DNA of 64,000 nucleotides, from NCBI GenBank assembly GCA_017303855.1, contig JAFLBL010000002.1:310001-374000 (forward strand), in the 5' to 3' direction. A model generated the notes under the pieces. It saw only the letters and a program-made list of their open reading frames with translations. It made no database searches and had not been told where the DNA came from. This document shows positions 56,352-63,635 of the stretch, one piece after another. The position numbers were made by a program, and so were the translations under genes. Origin of the DNA: Chitinophagales bacterium. GTDB lineage: Bacteria; Bacteroidota; Bacteroidia; Chitinophagales; Chitinophagaceae. Position 1 is the stretch's first letter, and the number at the start of each line of letters is the position of its first letter.

Positions 56352-56791
56352 GTGATGTCTGCTAATGATAATTGAAAATTGAGCGTTGAATATTGAACAT
56401 TTCTCTGCTAAGGAAAGAAAATGTTCAATATTCAATATTCAATTATCAATGTTCATTGTTGACGGGCATCTGATTTTCCTTGTGGATTATAATCAACCGC
56501 GGAGGACGCGGAGAGCGCAGAGGAATACAGTGGCTTTGGTTTTATTTATTGTTGGGCAGAACCTTCTCCCCTGGAAGAAGTTTCCTCAGCTAAACGCTTC
56601 GGAATGACACCGCGTTGTGGGGATAAAAAAGGCAATACAAGATTTCTCGCGCTTGCACTCCGAAGTGAAAAGAAGGCAGGAGTGCTCGAAATAGAAGTTA
56701 CAGCTTGTCGATTTACGTGATTTTACTTTGGAGGGGCTGTTGACTCCCAACCTGCCTTTGCCGGCAGGCAGGCTCCCGACTCCCGACTACT
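56352..56791. repeat. Repeat-rich gap after galK
   Basis: 440 bp without a gene. It holds a 17-bp perfect inverted repeat TTGAATATTGAACATTT (56386-56402) and its complement (56419-56435) built from ATTGAA-type heptamers with wider imperfect arms, a GCGGAGGACGCGGAGAGCGC word tract (56500-56520), and a CCTGCC/GGCAGG hairpin (56751-56768) with CTCCCGACTCCCGACTAC words. The inverted repeat may also end galK transcription. Confidence 0.6.
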
Positions 56792-57145
56792 CTACAGACC
56801 TTTCTTCACTTGCTTCACCAGCCACGGAATTTCCCGCAGCACTTCTTTTTTCAATTCCTCTTCGGTATTGCCTTTGCGGAAACCGGTAATCACCATGCCC
56901 GTGATGAGTCGGAAGAGGCGGATACTTTTGTTTTTCGGTTCTACGGTATGGTAGAGGGTTGAAGCCAGGCTGGAGGCGTCGCCCAGTTTATGAGCCAGTT
57001 CCATGGTCTTTTTGAATGTCGGGCTTTTTTTCACCCGTTTGCCGGTCAGGTTGCTTTTGCTTCGTACATAGCCGATGCCGTTCATGACATACCAGGTCGC
57101 ATTGTTGAATGTCCCGCGGATGATTGTATTTTTTTGTTTTCCCAT
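56792..57145 (-). CDS. Small basic hypothetical protein
   Basis: 117 residues, rich in Lys and Arg (about 22 percent), without signal or membrane segments. It begins MGKQKNTIIRGTFNNATWYV and ends EEELKKEVLREIPWLVKQVK, with a run of helices in the second half (KKTMELAHKLGDASSLASTL, SIRLFRLITGMVI). No family is recognised; nucleic-acid binding would be consistent with the charge but is only a guess. It stands alone between repeat-rich gaps. Confidence 0.6.
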   Translation of the reverse strand: MGKQKNTIIRGTFNNATWYVMNGIGYVRSKSNLTGKRVKKSPTFKKTMELAHKLGDASSLASTLYHTVEPKNKSIRLFRLITGMVITGFRKGNTEEELKKEVLREIPWLVKQVKKGL

Positions 57146-57786
57146 AAAGCAAAACTAAAAACCGGAAAAGAGAAAAAATGACCCGATCCCACCTTGTTGT
57201 TTTGAAAAAAAATTCGTATATACAATCTGTCGCTGGCGTAAAAATGGGGCTTTTTGGGGATCTGGTGCTGTACAGCGGCGCCCCGCTTTCTGTACACTTT
57301 CTCTGCACTTCGTCTTATTCTTGTCCGGGATTTCCCTACAGATAAAGCGTTCCATGCGCTTTAACCCCGGACAAGGTCCGGCTCAGTCTTAGCTCAATCC
57401 CTTATCAGTCCCCTGCTGAACGTTGGCCCCGTCAATCAATTTACCGGTCATATCGGACAGACCTGCCTTATACCATTTGTGTACCGGTGAGCCGCGAAGG
57501 CGTTTAAATGTTAAATCCCTGATTTATTGGGAGTATCCCCGTTATTTCATTTCATTTTTTTCTTAATTTTAGACTAACCTCTCCTTGAAATTCGTCTGTC
57601 AATGCCTGTTCCGGGCAGCATGGTTTCGGTTCCTGAAGCCAGTTTCAGCCAGTTCAATCAGGGAGATTAAAAAGCAGTCCGTGTGACTGAGGTGCACGAA
57701 GTGTGTCCGGGAAAAAAACGAGAATCGTGTTTAAAAACCCCTGTTTATTACGGCAATCCTTGATAAGTTTCCAGTAAACTTATCCA
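57146..57786. other. Non-coding gap before the recombinase
   Basis: 640 bp without a credible gene; minus-strand open frames here overlap one another and show no family pattern. It contains a small CCGGAC-AAG-GTCCGG hairpin (57367-57381) and ends in a 9-bp inverted repeat over the recombinase start region. Confidence 0.5.
57762..57784. promoter_or_regulatory. Inverted repeat over the recombinase promoter
   Basis: GATAAGTTT (57762-57770) and AAACTTATC (57776-57784) are perfect 9-bp inverted arms around CCAGT. TAAGTTTC inside it matches the -7 consensus in seven of eight positions, and the ATG is at 57787. It could be an autoregulatory site or a recombinase binding site. Confidence 0.45.
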
Positions 57787-59007
57787 ATGGACAAAGTGCA
57801 ATTAAAGCCCATCTTTCATAAGGGACGGGAATGTATCGGCATTTATTATGCCATCTCTTTTACGATAAATGGCTTATTGAGAAGTAAAGCCGGTGCCAGC
57901 TGGAGTCAGACCCATAAATGCTGGTATGTGCCGCTGAGCCGTGAAGATTACAAAAAGGTTTGTTCAGTCCTGAAAGGAAGGGTGGAGCTGGATGAGCAGG
58001 AGTTGCGTAGGTATCTGGAGAAAAAGAAAACAGATAATGCGGTCAAACAGGAAGTTCCGGATCCGGTGCCGGTGAATGAGCCAATTGTAATTCAGCCTGT
58101 AAAAACCGGATCTGTTGAACCGGTTGTTCAGGTTCACCCCATTAACCAGGGTGTATTGCCTGCCCTGAAACAGGAATTGGTGCTGAGAGCCTACAGCTCC
58201 TCCACCATCAAGACATATATCAATGAAGTACGTGTATTTCTTGGTGCAATCGGTGATCATCCGGCGGCAACCTATACGACTCAGCAATTGCGTGATTACC
58301 TGCAGTATTGTTTTGAGCAGTTGAAATTATCTGAAAACACGTTACATAGCCGGATCAATGCGTTGAAGTTTTATTATGAGCAGGTCATAAAAAGGGAGAA
58401 GTTCTTCTGGGATATTCCGCGGCCGAAAAAGCCCATGCAGTTACCCAAGTTGCTCAATGAGGATGAGCTGGCCCGTTTATTCAATTCCATACAGAACAAA
58501 AAGCACAAGGCTATTTTATTCACCGCTTATAGTGCCGGTTTACGGGTAAGTGAGGTGGTAAATCTGAAGTTAGCGGATATAGACGGGAAACGGATGCAGA
58601 TCCATGTAAGGCATGCCAAGGGCAAAAAAGACCGGTATGTAAACCTGAGTCCGGTATTACTGGATATATTACGTCAATATGTGAAAATGGTAAGTCCGGC
58701 ACCTAAAGAATATCTGTTTGAATCGGAGCAGACCGGCAAGGCCTATCCGACCCGGACGGTACAGCAGATTTTCACCAATGGCAAAAAAAAGGCCGGTATC
58801 ATGAAAGAAGTCGGGATACATAGTTTACGGCACAGTTTTGCCACGCATTTGCTGGATAAAGGAACTGATATCCGGTATATAAAGGACCTGCTTGGTCATT
58901 TCGATATCAAAACCACGGAGCGATATCTGCATGTAAGTAAGAAGCAGTTAGTGAATGTGATCAGTCCCTTTGATGATTTGTGGAAGGGGCAAAATCTGGA
59001 ATGGTAG
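57787..59007 (+). CDS. Tyrosine site-specific recombinase with extra N-terminal domain
   Basis: 406 residues. Residues 1-70 form an extra domain (YYAISFTINGLLRSKAGASW, then WYVPLSREDYKKV), joined by a Val/Pro-rich linker (about 88-115) to the SAM-like core-binding domain (about 120-205) and the catalytic domain (about 215-406). The full active-site set is present: Arg253 (AGLRVSEV), Lys278 (HAKGKKDRY), His345 and Arg348 (HSLRHSFATH), His371 (LLGHFD) and Tyr380 (ERYLHVS). It breaks and rejoins DNA through a 3'-phosphotyrosine. The catalytic part is XerD/IntI-like but lacks the insertion typical of class 1 IntI before the HxxR box. It precedes higBA and the cassette-like module, so it may mobilise them. 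Confidence 0.93.
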   Translation: MDKVQLKPIFHKGRECIGIYYAISFTINGLLRSKAGASWSQTHKCWYVPLSREDYKKVCSVLKGRVELDEQELRRYLEKKKTDNAVKQEVPDPVPVNEPIVIQPVKTGSVEPVVQVHPINQGVLPALKQELVLRAYSSSTIKTYINEVRVFLGAIGDHPAATYTTQQLRDYLQYCFEQLKLSENTLHSRINALKFYYEQVIKREKFFWDIPRPKKPMQLPKLLNEDELARLFNSIQNKKHKAILFTAYSAGLRVSEVVNLKLADIDGKRMQIHVRHAKGKKDRYVNLSPVLLDILRQYVKMVSPAPKEYLFESEQTGKAYPTRTVQQIFTNGKKKAGIMKEVGIHSLRHSFATHLLDKGTDIRYIKDLLGHFDIKTTERYLHVSKKQLVNVISPFDDLWKGQNLEW

Positions 59008-59016
59008 TAATTGAGT

Positions 59017-59033
59017 ATCAGTATGGTACTGAT
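59017..59033. other. Short hairpin after the recombinase
   Basis: ATCAGTA (59017-59023) with TACTGAT (59027-59033), loop TGG. No T tract. It sits 10 bp past the recombinase stop. Confidence 0.35.
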
Positions 59034-59047
59034 CGCCAGTTACAAAT

Positions 59048-59078
59048 TTCCCAATTTGGGAACTATTCATTAACTTTG
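59048..59078 (+). promoter_or_regulatory. higBA operator and promoter
   Basis: TTCCCAA-T-TTGGGAA (59048-59062) is a perfect 7-1-7 palindrome, and TAACTTTG (59071-59078) matches the Bacteroidota -7 consensus exactly. The palindrome covers the expected -33 position, so a bound HigA or HigBA complex would block transcription. The higB start is 15 bp downstream of the -7 box. Confidence 0.65.
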
Positions 59079-59092
59079 TAAACCGATTAAAC

Positions 59093-59386
59093 GTGCGGGT
59101 TATAGCCAAAAAAACGCTACGGGATTTCTGGAGTCTTTATCCGGACTGTGAACAACAGCTCAAAGCCTGGTACCAGGAAGCGGAGGAAGCCAACTGGAAA
59201 GGGCCATACGATATTAAGCAGGATTATCCTGCTGCGTCCATTATCGGAGACAACAGAATTGTATTTAATATAAAGGGAAATCACTATCGCCTGGTTGTAC
59301 GGGTCAATTACAGTTTTCAAATGGTATGGATCCGTTTTATTGGCACACATAGGCAATATGACAAAATAGATGCTACAAAAATTTAA
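59093..59386 (+). CDS. higB: HigB-type toxin (RelE-fold mRNA interferase)
   Basis: 97 residues with a GTG start at 59093, which gives the family N-terminus MRVIAKKTLRDFW. Later marks are LKAWYQEAEEANWKGPYDIK, NRIVFNIKGNHYRLVVRVNY and FIGTHRQYDKIDA, typical of the HigB_toxin family (PF09907), which cleaves mRNA in or near the ribosome. The toxin gene comes first and the HTH antitoxin second, the order usual for higBA. Antitoxin starts 7 bp downstream. Confidence 0.9.
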   Translation: MRVIAKKTLRDFWSLYPDCEQQLKAWYQEAEEANWKGPYDIKQDYPAASIIGDNRIVFNIKGNHYRLVVRVNYSFQMVWIRFIGTHRQYDKIDATKI

Positions 59387-59392
59387 CTAAGG

Positions 59393-59749
59393 ATGACCAT
59401 TAAGCCGATCAAATCAAAAAAGGACTATCAGGCTGCACTTACCCGGCTTGATCAGATTTTTGATGCAAAGCCAGGAACGAAGGATGGTGATGAGCTGGAA
59501 ATTCTGGGCATTCTGATCGAAAAGTATGAGCAGGATCGATATCCTATTGATTTTCCCGATCCTATTGAGGCTATTAAATTCCGTATGGAGCAGCTTGGGT
59601 ATACCCAGAATGATCTGGCCAGGGTAGTGGGACTTAAAAGCAGGGCCAGTGAGATCCTTAACCGGAAAAGGAAATTGTCACTTGAAATGATCCGTCAGAT
59701 CCATCAGTCACTTGGCATACCGACAGATGTGCTGATTCAGTCGTATTAA
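59393..59749 (+). CDS. higA: HigA-type antitoxin (XRE family)
   Basis: 118 residues. N-terminal toxin-facing part (KSKKDYQAALTRLDQIFDAK) followed by an XRE HTH (about 62-112: AIKFRMEQLGYTQNDLARVV, GLKSRASEILNRKRKLSLEM). HigA neutralises HigB and, with it, represses the operon through a palindrome; the one at 59048-59062 fits. A terminator follows. Confidence 0.9.
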   Translation: MTIKPIKSKKDYQAALTRLDQIFDAKPGTKDGDELEILGILIEKYEQDRYPIDFPDPIEAIKFRMEQLGYTQNDLARVVGLKSRASEILNRKRKLSLEMIRQIHQSLGIPTDVLIQSY

Positions 59750-59791
59750 GCAGATCGGATTGTCCTAATGACAATACAAAAAGTATATCAC

Positions 59792-59823
59792 TATCCCTTT
59801 GATTCCCAATAGGGATATTTTTT
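59792..59823 (+). terminator. Intrinsic terminator of higBA
   Basis: TATCCCT (59792-59798) pairs with AGGGATA (59811-59817), 12-base loop, then six Ts (59818-59823). It lies 42 bp past the higA stop. Confidence 0.6.
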
Positions 59824-59854
59824 AAACCCAGCGCGTAATTGCATAAATTTACGT

Positions 59855-59867
59855 GTTAGCAGTAAGC
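59855..59867 (+). mobile_element. Left core site of the gene cassette
   Basis: GTTAGCAGTAAGC. Its reverse complement matches the inverse core at 62208-62220 in 12 of 13 positions. A TAAACCCAGC block 32 bp upstream (59823-59832) recurs before the right core at 62309-62318. No matching left arm was found, so it is a half-site, as expected for an attI-like site or the remnant of an earlier attC. Confidence 0.5.
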
Positions 59868-59972
59868 TTAAACCGACAATCCGTAAAAAGAATACAAAGA
59901 ACCCGAATTTGTATTATCTGACAGATGAACTAAATTGACAACTTTGCACCTTAATTTTAAATTCATAAAAAA

Positions 59973-60788
59973 ATGAACAAGACAATTTTAATTACAGGTG
60001 CAAGTAGTGGTATAGGAAAAGAAACTGCAAAATTATTTCAGTCAAAGGGTTGGAATGTAATCGCTACGATGCGAAATCCAGAAAACGAAACAGAATTAAG
60101 TCAATTAGACAATGTTTTAGTTGCCAGACTTGATGTTTTAGATGTGGATTCTATTCAAAAAGCATTTAAGGACGGAATTCAAAAATTTGGAAATGTTGAC
60201 GTATTGCTTAATAATGCAGGTTATGGTGCTTATGGACCATTAGAAGCATTTAGCAGGGACAAAATTTTACGCCAATTCAACACTAATGTTATTGGGCTTT
60301 TAGATGTTACCCAAACCGTTTTACCACATTTTAGACAAAACAAAAAGGGAATAATTATCAACATTTCGTCTATTGGTGGCAAAATGACTTTTCCATTAGG
60401 TTCGTTGTATCACGGGACAAAATTTGCAGTTGAAGGTATTTCCGAATCACTCAACTATGAAGTAGAGCAATTTGGTGGACAAGTAAAAATTGTAGAACCA
60501 GGTATGATAGCGACTGATTTTGCAGGCAGGTCATTCGATTTCAGCAATGATGAAAATATGTCTGAATACCAAAACATTGTAGGTGCATTGATGACAGCAA
60601 TGCCTACAATGGCACAAAATGCGTCACCTGCAAGTATTGTTGCAGAAGTAATTTTTGAAGCGGCTACTGATGGCAAAAACCAATTGCGATATACAGCCGG
60701 TGAAGATGCAAAAATGCTTATTGCAAACCGTCAACAATATGATGACGCTACATTTATAGGTGGTATTAAATCACAATTTGGACTGTAA
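59973..60788 (+). CDS. Short-chain dehydrogenase/reductase (SDR)
   Basis: 271 residues, classical SDR length. The NAD(P)-binding TGASSGIGKE is at 8-17, NNAGYG near 82, catalytic Ser in INISSIGG and Tyr-x3-Lys as YHGTK near 152. It reduces or oxidises an unknown carbonyl or alcohol compound with NAD(P). Codon use is much more AT-rich than in the sugar loci, which suggests transfer. First of three genes in the cassette-like module, with an AraC regulator that probably controls it. Its own promoter is weak (CAACTTTG at 59939-59946). Confidence 0.92.
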   Translation: MNKTILITGASSGIGKETAKLFQSKGWNVIATMRNPENETELSQLDNVLVARLDVLDVDSIQKAFKDGIQKFGNVDVLLNNAGYGAYGPLEAFSRDKILRQFNTNVIGLLDVTQTVLPHFRQNKKGIIINISSIGGKMTFPLGSLYHGTKFAVEGISESLNYEVEQFGGQVKIVEPGMIATDFAGRSFDFSNDENMSEYQNIVGALMTAMPTMAQNASPASIVAEVIFEAATDGKNQLRYTAGEDAKMLIANRQQYDDATFIGGIKSQFGL

Positions 60789-60800
60789 AACATTGTAAAT

Positions 60801-61298
60801 ATGAATCCTGTTGTAAAATATTTTAATGGAGAAAAAGCCGAAAGCTATATTTTCATACTAATAGGAGTCATTGCTTTGGCAATGGCTCTCTATTTCATTT
60901 TTGCTTTGAAAACCTCTTTTTGGAAAGGTGTTGCCATACCTTTTATTATTGTTGCTTTATTAGAGTTTATAGTCGGTTATACCATAGTTATCAGAAGCCC
61001 AAAAGACATTGCACGTGTTGAAACTTTTATTCAAAAAGAATCCCAAAGTGTAAAAACAATTGAAATTCCTCGAATGGAAAAAGTATTGAGCAATTTTGTG
61101 ATTTATAGATATGTAGAAATTGCATTAATCATTTTAGGCATTGTATTGATGTATAGTTCTATGAATGACACATTTTGGAGAGGAATTGGACTTGGTTTAT
61201 TTATCCAAGCCAGTATTGTTTTGTGTTTAGATTTTTTTGCTGAAAGACGAGGGCATATTTATATTGTATATTTACAAGAATTAGTTGAAAAAATATGA
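60801..61298 (+). CDS. Four-helix inner-membrane protein of unknown function
   Basis: 165 residues with four hydrophobic segments: about 16-36 (YIFILIGVIALAMALYFIFA), 43-64 (GVAIPFIIVALLEFIVGYTI), 100-121 (RYVEIALIILGIVLMYSS) and 127-146 (GIGLGLFIQASIVLCLDF). The segments form two similar halves (TSFWKGVAIP and DTFWRGIGLG start the second helix of each), so it may be an internal duplication. No family recognised. It lies 12 bp after the SDR gene and overlaps the AraC gene by 4 bp. Confidence 0.8.
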   Translation: MNPVVKYFNGEKAESYIFILIGVIALAMALYFIFALKTSFWKGVAIPFIIVALLEFIVGYTIVIRSPKDIARVETFIQKESQSVKTIEIPRMEKVLSNFVIYRYVEIALIILGIVLMYSSMNDTFWRGIGLGLFIQASIVLCLDFFAERRGHIYIVYLQELVEKI

Positions 61299-62203
61299 GC
61301 GAAATAATACAACTTCAAAGCATTGCCGACTTACATAAATTATTTATTTTAGGGAATAGTCAACACCCATTAGTGGCTGTTTTGGATTTTAGTAAAGTTA
61401 CTGAGCAAGTAGAGCAGAATTCTAAAATCACGACCGACTTCTATTCTATTATGTTCAAGAACTATTGCAAGAACCATATTAAATATGGTAGAAAAACCAT
61501 AGATTTTCAAGACGGAAACCTAATTTGTATAGCACCCAATCAAACAATTGAAATAGACAATGAAATAGAAGAAAGAGAAGATAAAATGGGTTGGGGTTTG
61601 TTTTTTCACCCTGATTTAATTCGTTCTACAACACTAAATCAAAAAATTAAAGAATATAGTTTTTTTCAATACGAAGTTTCAGAAGCCCTTCATTTATCAG
61701 ACAAAGAAAAGAATATTTTATTGGAATGTGTTCAAAAAATCCAAACCGAACTACAAGAAAATATTGATGTGCATAGCCAATACATAATTGTTTCAACGAT
61801 AGAATTATTATTAAACTATTGTTCAAGATTTTATGGCAGACAATTGATAACAAGAAGCCAAAGCAACAAGTCTATAATATCGCAAATAGAAAACCTATTA
61901 ACTCAATATTTTGCTGACAACAAAATAAATGAACAAGGCTTACCAACTGTAAAATATTTAGCAAATAAAGTTCATTTATCACCAAGCTATTTGAGTGATT
62001 TACTAAAAAAAGAAACGGGTAAAAACGCACAAGAACATATTCATTTCTATCTTATTGAGGAAGCAAAGAATTTACTTTTGAATTCAGAAAAGAACATTAA
62101 TGAAATTGCCTTTGATTTAGGATTTGAATATCCGCAATACTTTAATAAACTATTCAAGAAAAAAACAGGTAAAACACCAATGGAATATAGGAACTTGAAT
62201 TAA
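61295..62203 (+). CDS. AraC-family transcriptional regulator
   Basis: 302 residues. The N-terminal ligand domain (about 20-180) is cupin-like. The C-terminal AraC double HTH (about 200-302) has LPTVKYLANKVHLSPSYLSD, LLKKETGKNAQEHIHFYLIE, INEIAFDLGFEYPQYFNKLF and KKKTGKTPMEYRNL, the family signature. It should control the SDR-membrane operon with which it overlaps by 4 bp; the ligand is unknown. AT-rich. Confidence 0.92.
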   Translation: MSEIIQLQSIADLHKLFILGNSQHPLVAVLDFSKVTEQVEQNSKITTDFYSIMFKNYCKNHIKYGRKTIDFQDGNLICIAPNQTIEIDNEIEEREDKMGWGLFFHPDLIRSTTLNQKIKEYSFFQYEVSEALHLSDKEKNILLECVQKIQTELQENIDVHSQYIIVSTIELLLNYCSRFYGRQLITRSQSNKSIISQIENLLTQYFADNKINEQGLPTVKYLANKVHLSPSYLSDLLKKETGKNAQEHIHFYLIEEAKNLLLNSEKNINEIAFDLGFEYPQYFNKLFKKKTGKTPMEYRNLN

Positions 62204-62207
62204 TAAA

Positions 62208-62344
62208 GCCTACTGCTAACAGGGGTTTTGCAAAAGCTGGGCTTCAGTGCTAAATTGAACATTTGTGCTTCTATTTGGCATTTGCACTAACCTGAACATT
62301 TGTACTTCTAAACCCAGCCTTCGCAAAGCCCCAAAACGTTAGGC
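62208..62344 (+). mobile_element. attC-like structured recombination site
   Basis: 137 bp, within the 57-141 bp range of integron attC sites. The left arm has inverse core GCCTACTGCTAAC (62208-62220), GGGG (62222-62225), TTTGC (62227-62231) and GCTGGG (62236-62241). The right arm has CCCAGC (62313-62318), GCAAA (62323-62327), CCCC (62329-62332) and the core GTTAGGC (62338-62344, fits GTTRRRY). They fold into one imperfect hairpin. The inverse core departs from RYYYAAC, so this is attC-like rather than canonical. Inside the loop, GAACATTTGT-CTTCTA words repeat (62257-62272, 62294-62310). Confidence 0.55.
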
Positions 62345-62414
62345 GTAATGCTCCGAGCGACCGTGCTAAATTCAACATTTTGACAAAAACGGACAGAGAA
62401 CATAATAAAATTTG

Positions 62415-62422
62415 TAAATTTG
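62415..62422 (+). promoter_or_regulatory. Possible promoter of the methyltransferase gene
   Basis: TAAATTTG matches TAnnTTTG exactly but lies only 5 bp ahead of the ATG at 62427, so the transcript would be leaderless. No -33 element is seen at the right distance. Confidence 0.35.
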
Positions 62423-62426
62423 CGGA

Positions 62427-63629
62427 ATGGAAAACATTGTATCAGAACCAGTAGAAACATATAACCAAATCGGACTTGGGTTGACTAATTATGTTGATAC
62501 AAGAAAACTATCACCAATTTTGAAATGGGCAGGTGGAAAAGAACAAGAATTAAAATATATTCTTCCCAATTTACCACAAGAAAAATTTACAGATTACTAT
62601 GAACCTTTTGTTGGCGGAGGAGCGGTTTATACTGCAATACAAGCCGACAAATATTTTATAAATGACAAATCAGATGAATTAATTTTACTCTATCGAAGTT
62701 TGACGAATGAAGATAGAAATGTGTTTTTTCAAGCAACAAAAGAAATTATACATAATTGGGATTTATTAAGTTTTGTAACAAAACAAAACTCAATTTTTTT
62801 TATAAATACATACAAAAGTTTTTCAGAAAATAAGATTACAGAAACAAAATTAAAAGACATTCTTTTTGAGTTTATTCTTAAAAATGCAGAACAATTTAAT
62901 GGAATGTTCTCTACAATTTTTAATTTCAATATTGAAAACTTCATAAAAGAAATAAAAGTAAATCTTATTCGCAAAATTAAGCGAATGAAAGAGTTAGAAA
63001 TATTAAAATCCAAACTGCCAGATTCTGATATTTTAGACAATATTGAAACAGCTTTTAAAAGTGCGTTTTATATGCACTTTCGACACATTTACAATAATAC
63101 AGAAAAGTATAATATTCAAAATGCTTTTAAATCGGCAATATTCTTATTTATAAGAAATTTTGCTTACAGTGGAATGTTTCGTTATAATTCAAGTGGAGAA
63201 TTTAATGTTCCTTATGGTGGAATTGCATACAATAATAAAAATTATAGTAAAAAAGTTGAATATTTAGAAACTCAAGAATTAAAATCCTTACTTGACAACA
63301 CAATAATAGAAAACGAAGATTTTGAACGTTTTTTTGAACTTCACAAGCCGACAAAGAATGATTTTATTTTTCTTGACCCACCATATGATAGTGAATTTAG
63401 TACATATGCGAAAAATGAATTTACAAGAAAAGACCAAGAAAGATTAGCAAACTATCTAATAAACAATTGCAAAGCAAAATGGATGATGATAATTAAAAAT
63501 ACTGATTTCATTTTTGAATTATACAATGACAAAGGACTAAACATTCAATCATTTGAAAAAACTTATTTGGTTAGCTTTATGAATAGAAACGATAAAAATG
63601 TAGAACACCTTTTAATTACAAATTACTAA
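62427..63629 (+). CDS. D12-class DNA adenine methyltransferase
   Basis: 400 residues, longer than Dam (about 280) owing to an insertion near 95-215. Motif I with the AdoMet pocket is LSPILKWAGGKEQELKY then YYEPFVGGGAVY (about 27-70), and motif IV is DFIFLDPPYDSEF near 305 with the catalytic DPPY. It methylates the N6 of adenine in a short, possibly GATC-like, site; target not predictable. Extremely AT-rich relative to the window. Starts a new unit after the attC-like site. Followed by a winged-helix gene 6 bp later, which may be a partner nuclease. Confidence 0.92.
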   Translation: MENIVSEPVETYNQIGLGLTNYVDTRKLSPILKWAGGKEQELKYILPNLPQEKFTDYYEPFVGGGAVYTAIQADKYFINDKSDELILLYRSLTNEDRNVFFQATKEIIHNWDLLSFVTKQNSIFFINTYKSFSENKITETKLKDILFEFILKNAEQFNGMFSTIFNFNIENFIKEIKVNLIRKIKRMKELEILKSKLPDSDILDNIETAFKSAFYMHFRHIYNNTEKYNIQNAFKSAIFLFIRNFAYSGMFRYNSSGEFNVPYGGIAYNNKNYSKKVEYLETQELKSLLDNTIIENEDFERFFELHKPTKNDFIFLDPPYDSEFSTYAKNEFTRKDQERLANYLINNCKAKWMMIIKNTDFIFELYNDKGLNIQSFEKTYLVSFMNRNDKNVEHLLITNY

Positions 63630-63635
63630 ATAATA

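Larger units (their letters stand above)
59856..62338 (+). mobile_element. Integron-like gene cassette with SDR, membrane and AraC genes
   Basis: About 2.48 kb bounded by core-like GTTAG sites. The genes inside are far more AT-rich than the sugar loci to the left. In an integrated cassette, the inverse core at its right end should be complementary to the core at its own left end rather than to the next one; here GCCTACTGCTAAC (62208-62220) matches the left GTTAGCAGTAAGC in 12 of 13 positions but the right GTTAGGCGTAATG much less well. Cassettes usually have one gene; three here is more than typical. The recombinase at 57787 could act on it, but this is not shown. Confidence 0.5.

Noticed and set aside
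57082-57355. Overlapping minus-strand open frames before the recombinase
   Set aside because: Three frames overlap each other, one has low-complexity Phe-rich sequence, and none has a recognisable start or domain.
57787-59007. Naming the recombinase IntI (integron integrase)
   Set aside because: The catalytic set is right, but the insertion before the HxxR box typical of IntI is not seen and there is an extra N-terminal domain. A function on the cassette is only possible, not shown.
59093-59749. higBA as its own gene cassette
   Set aside because: No GTTRRRY-type core or inverse core was found between the recombinase stop and higB.
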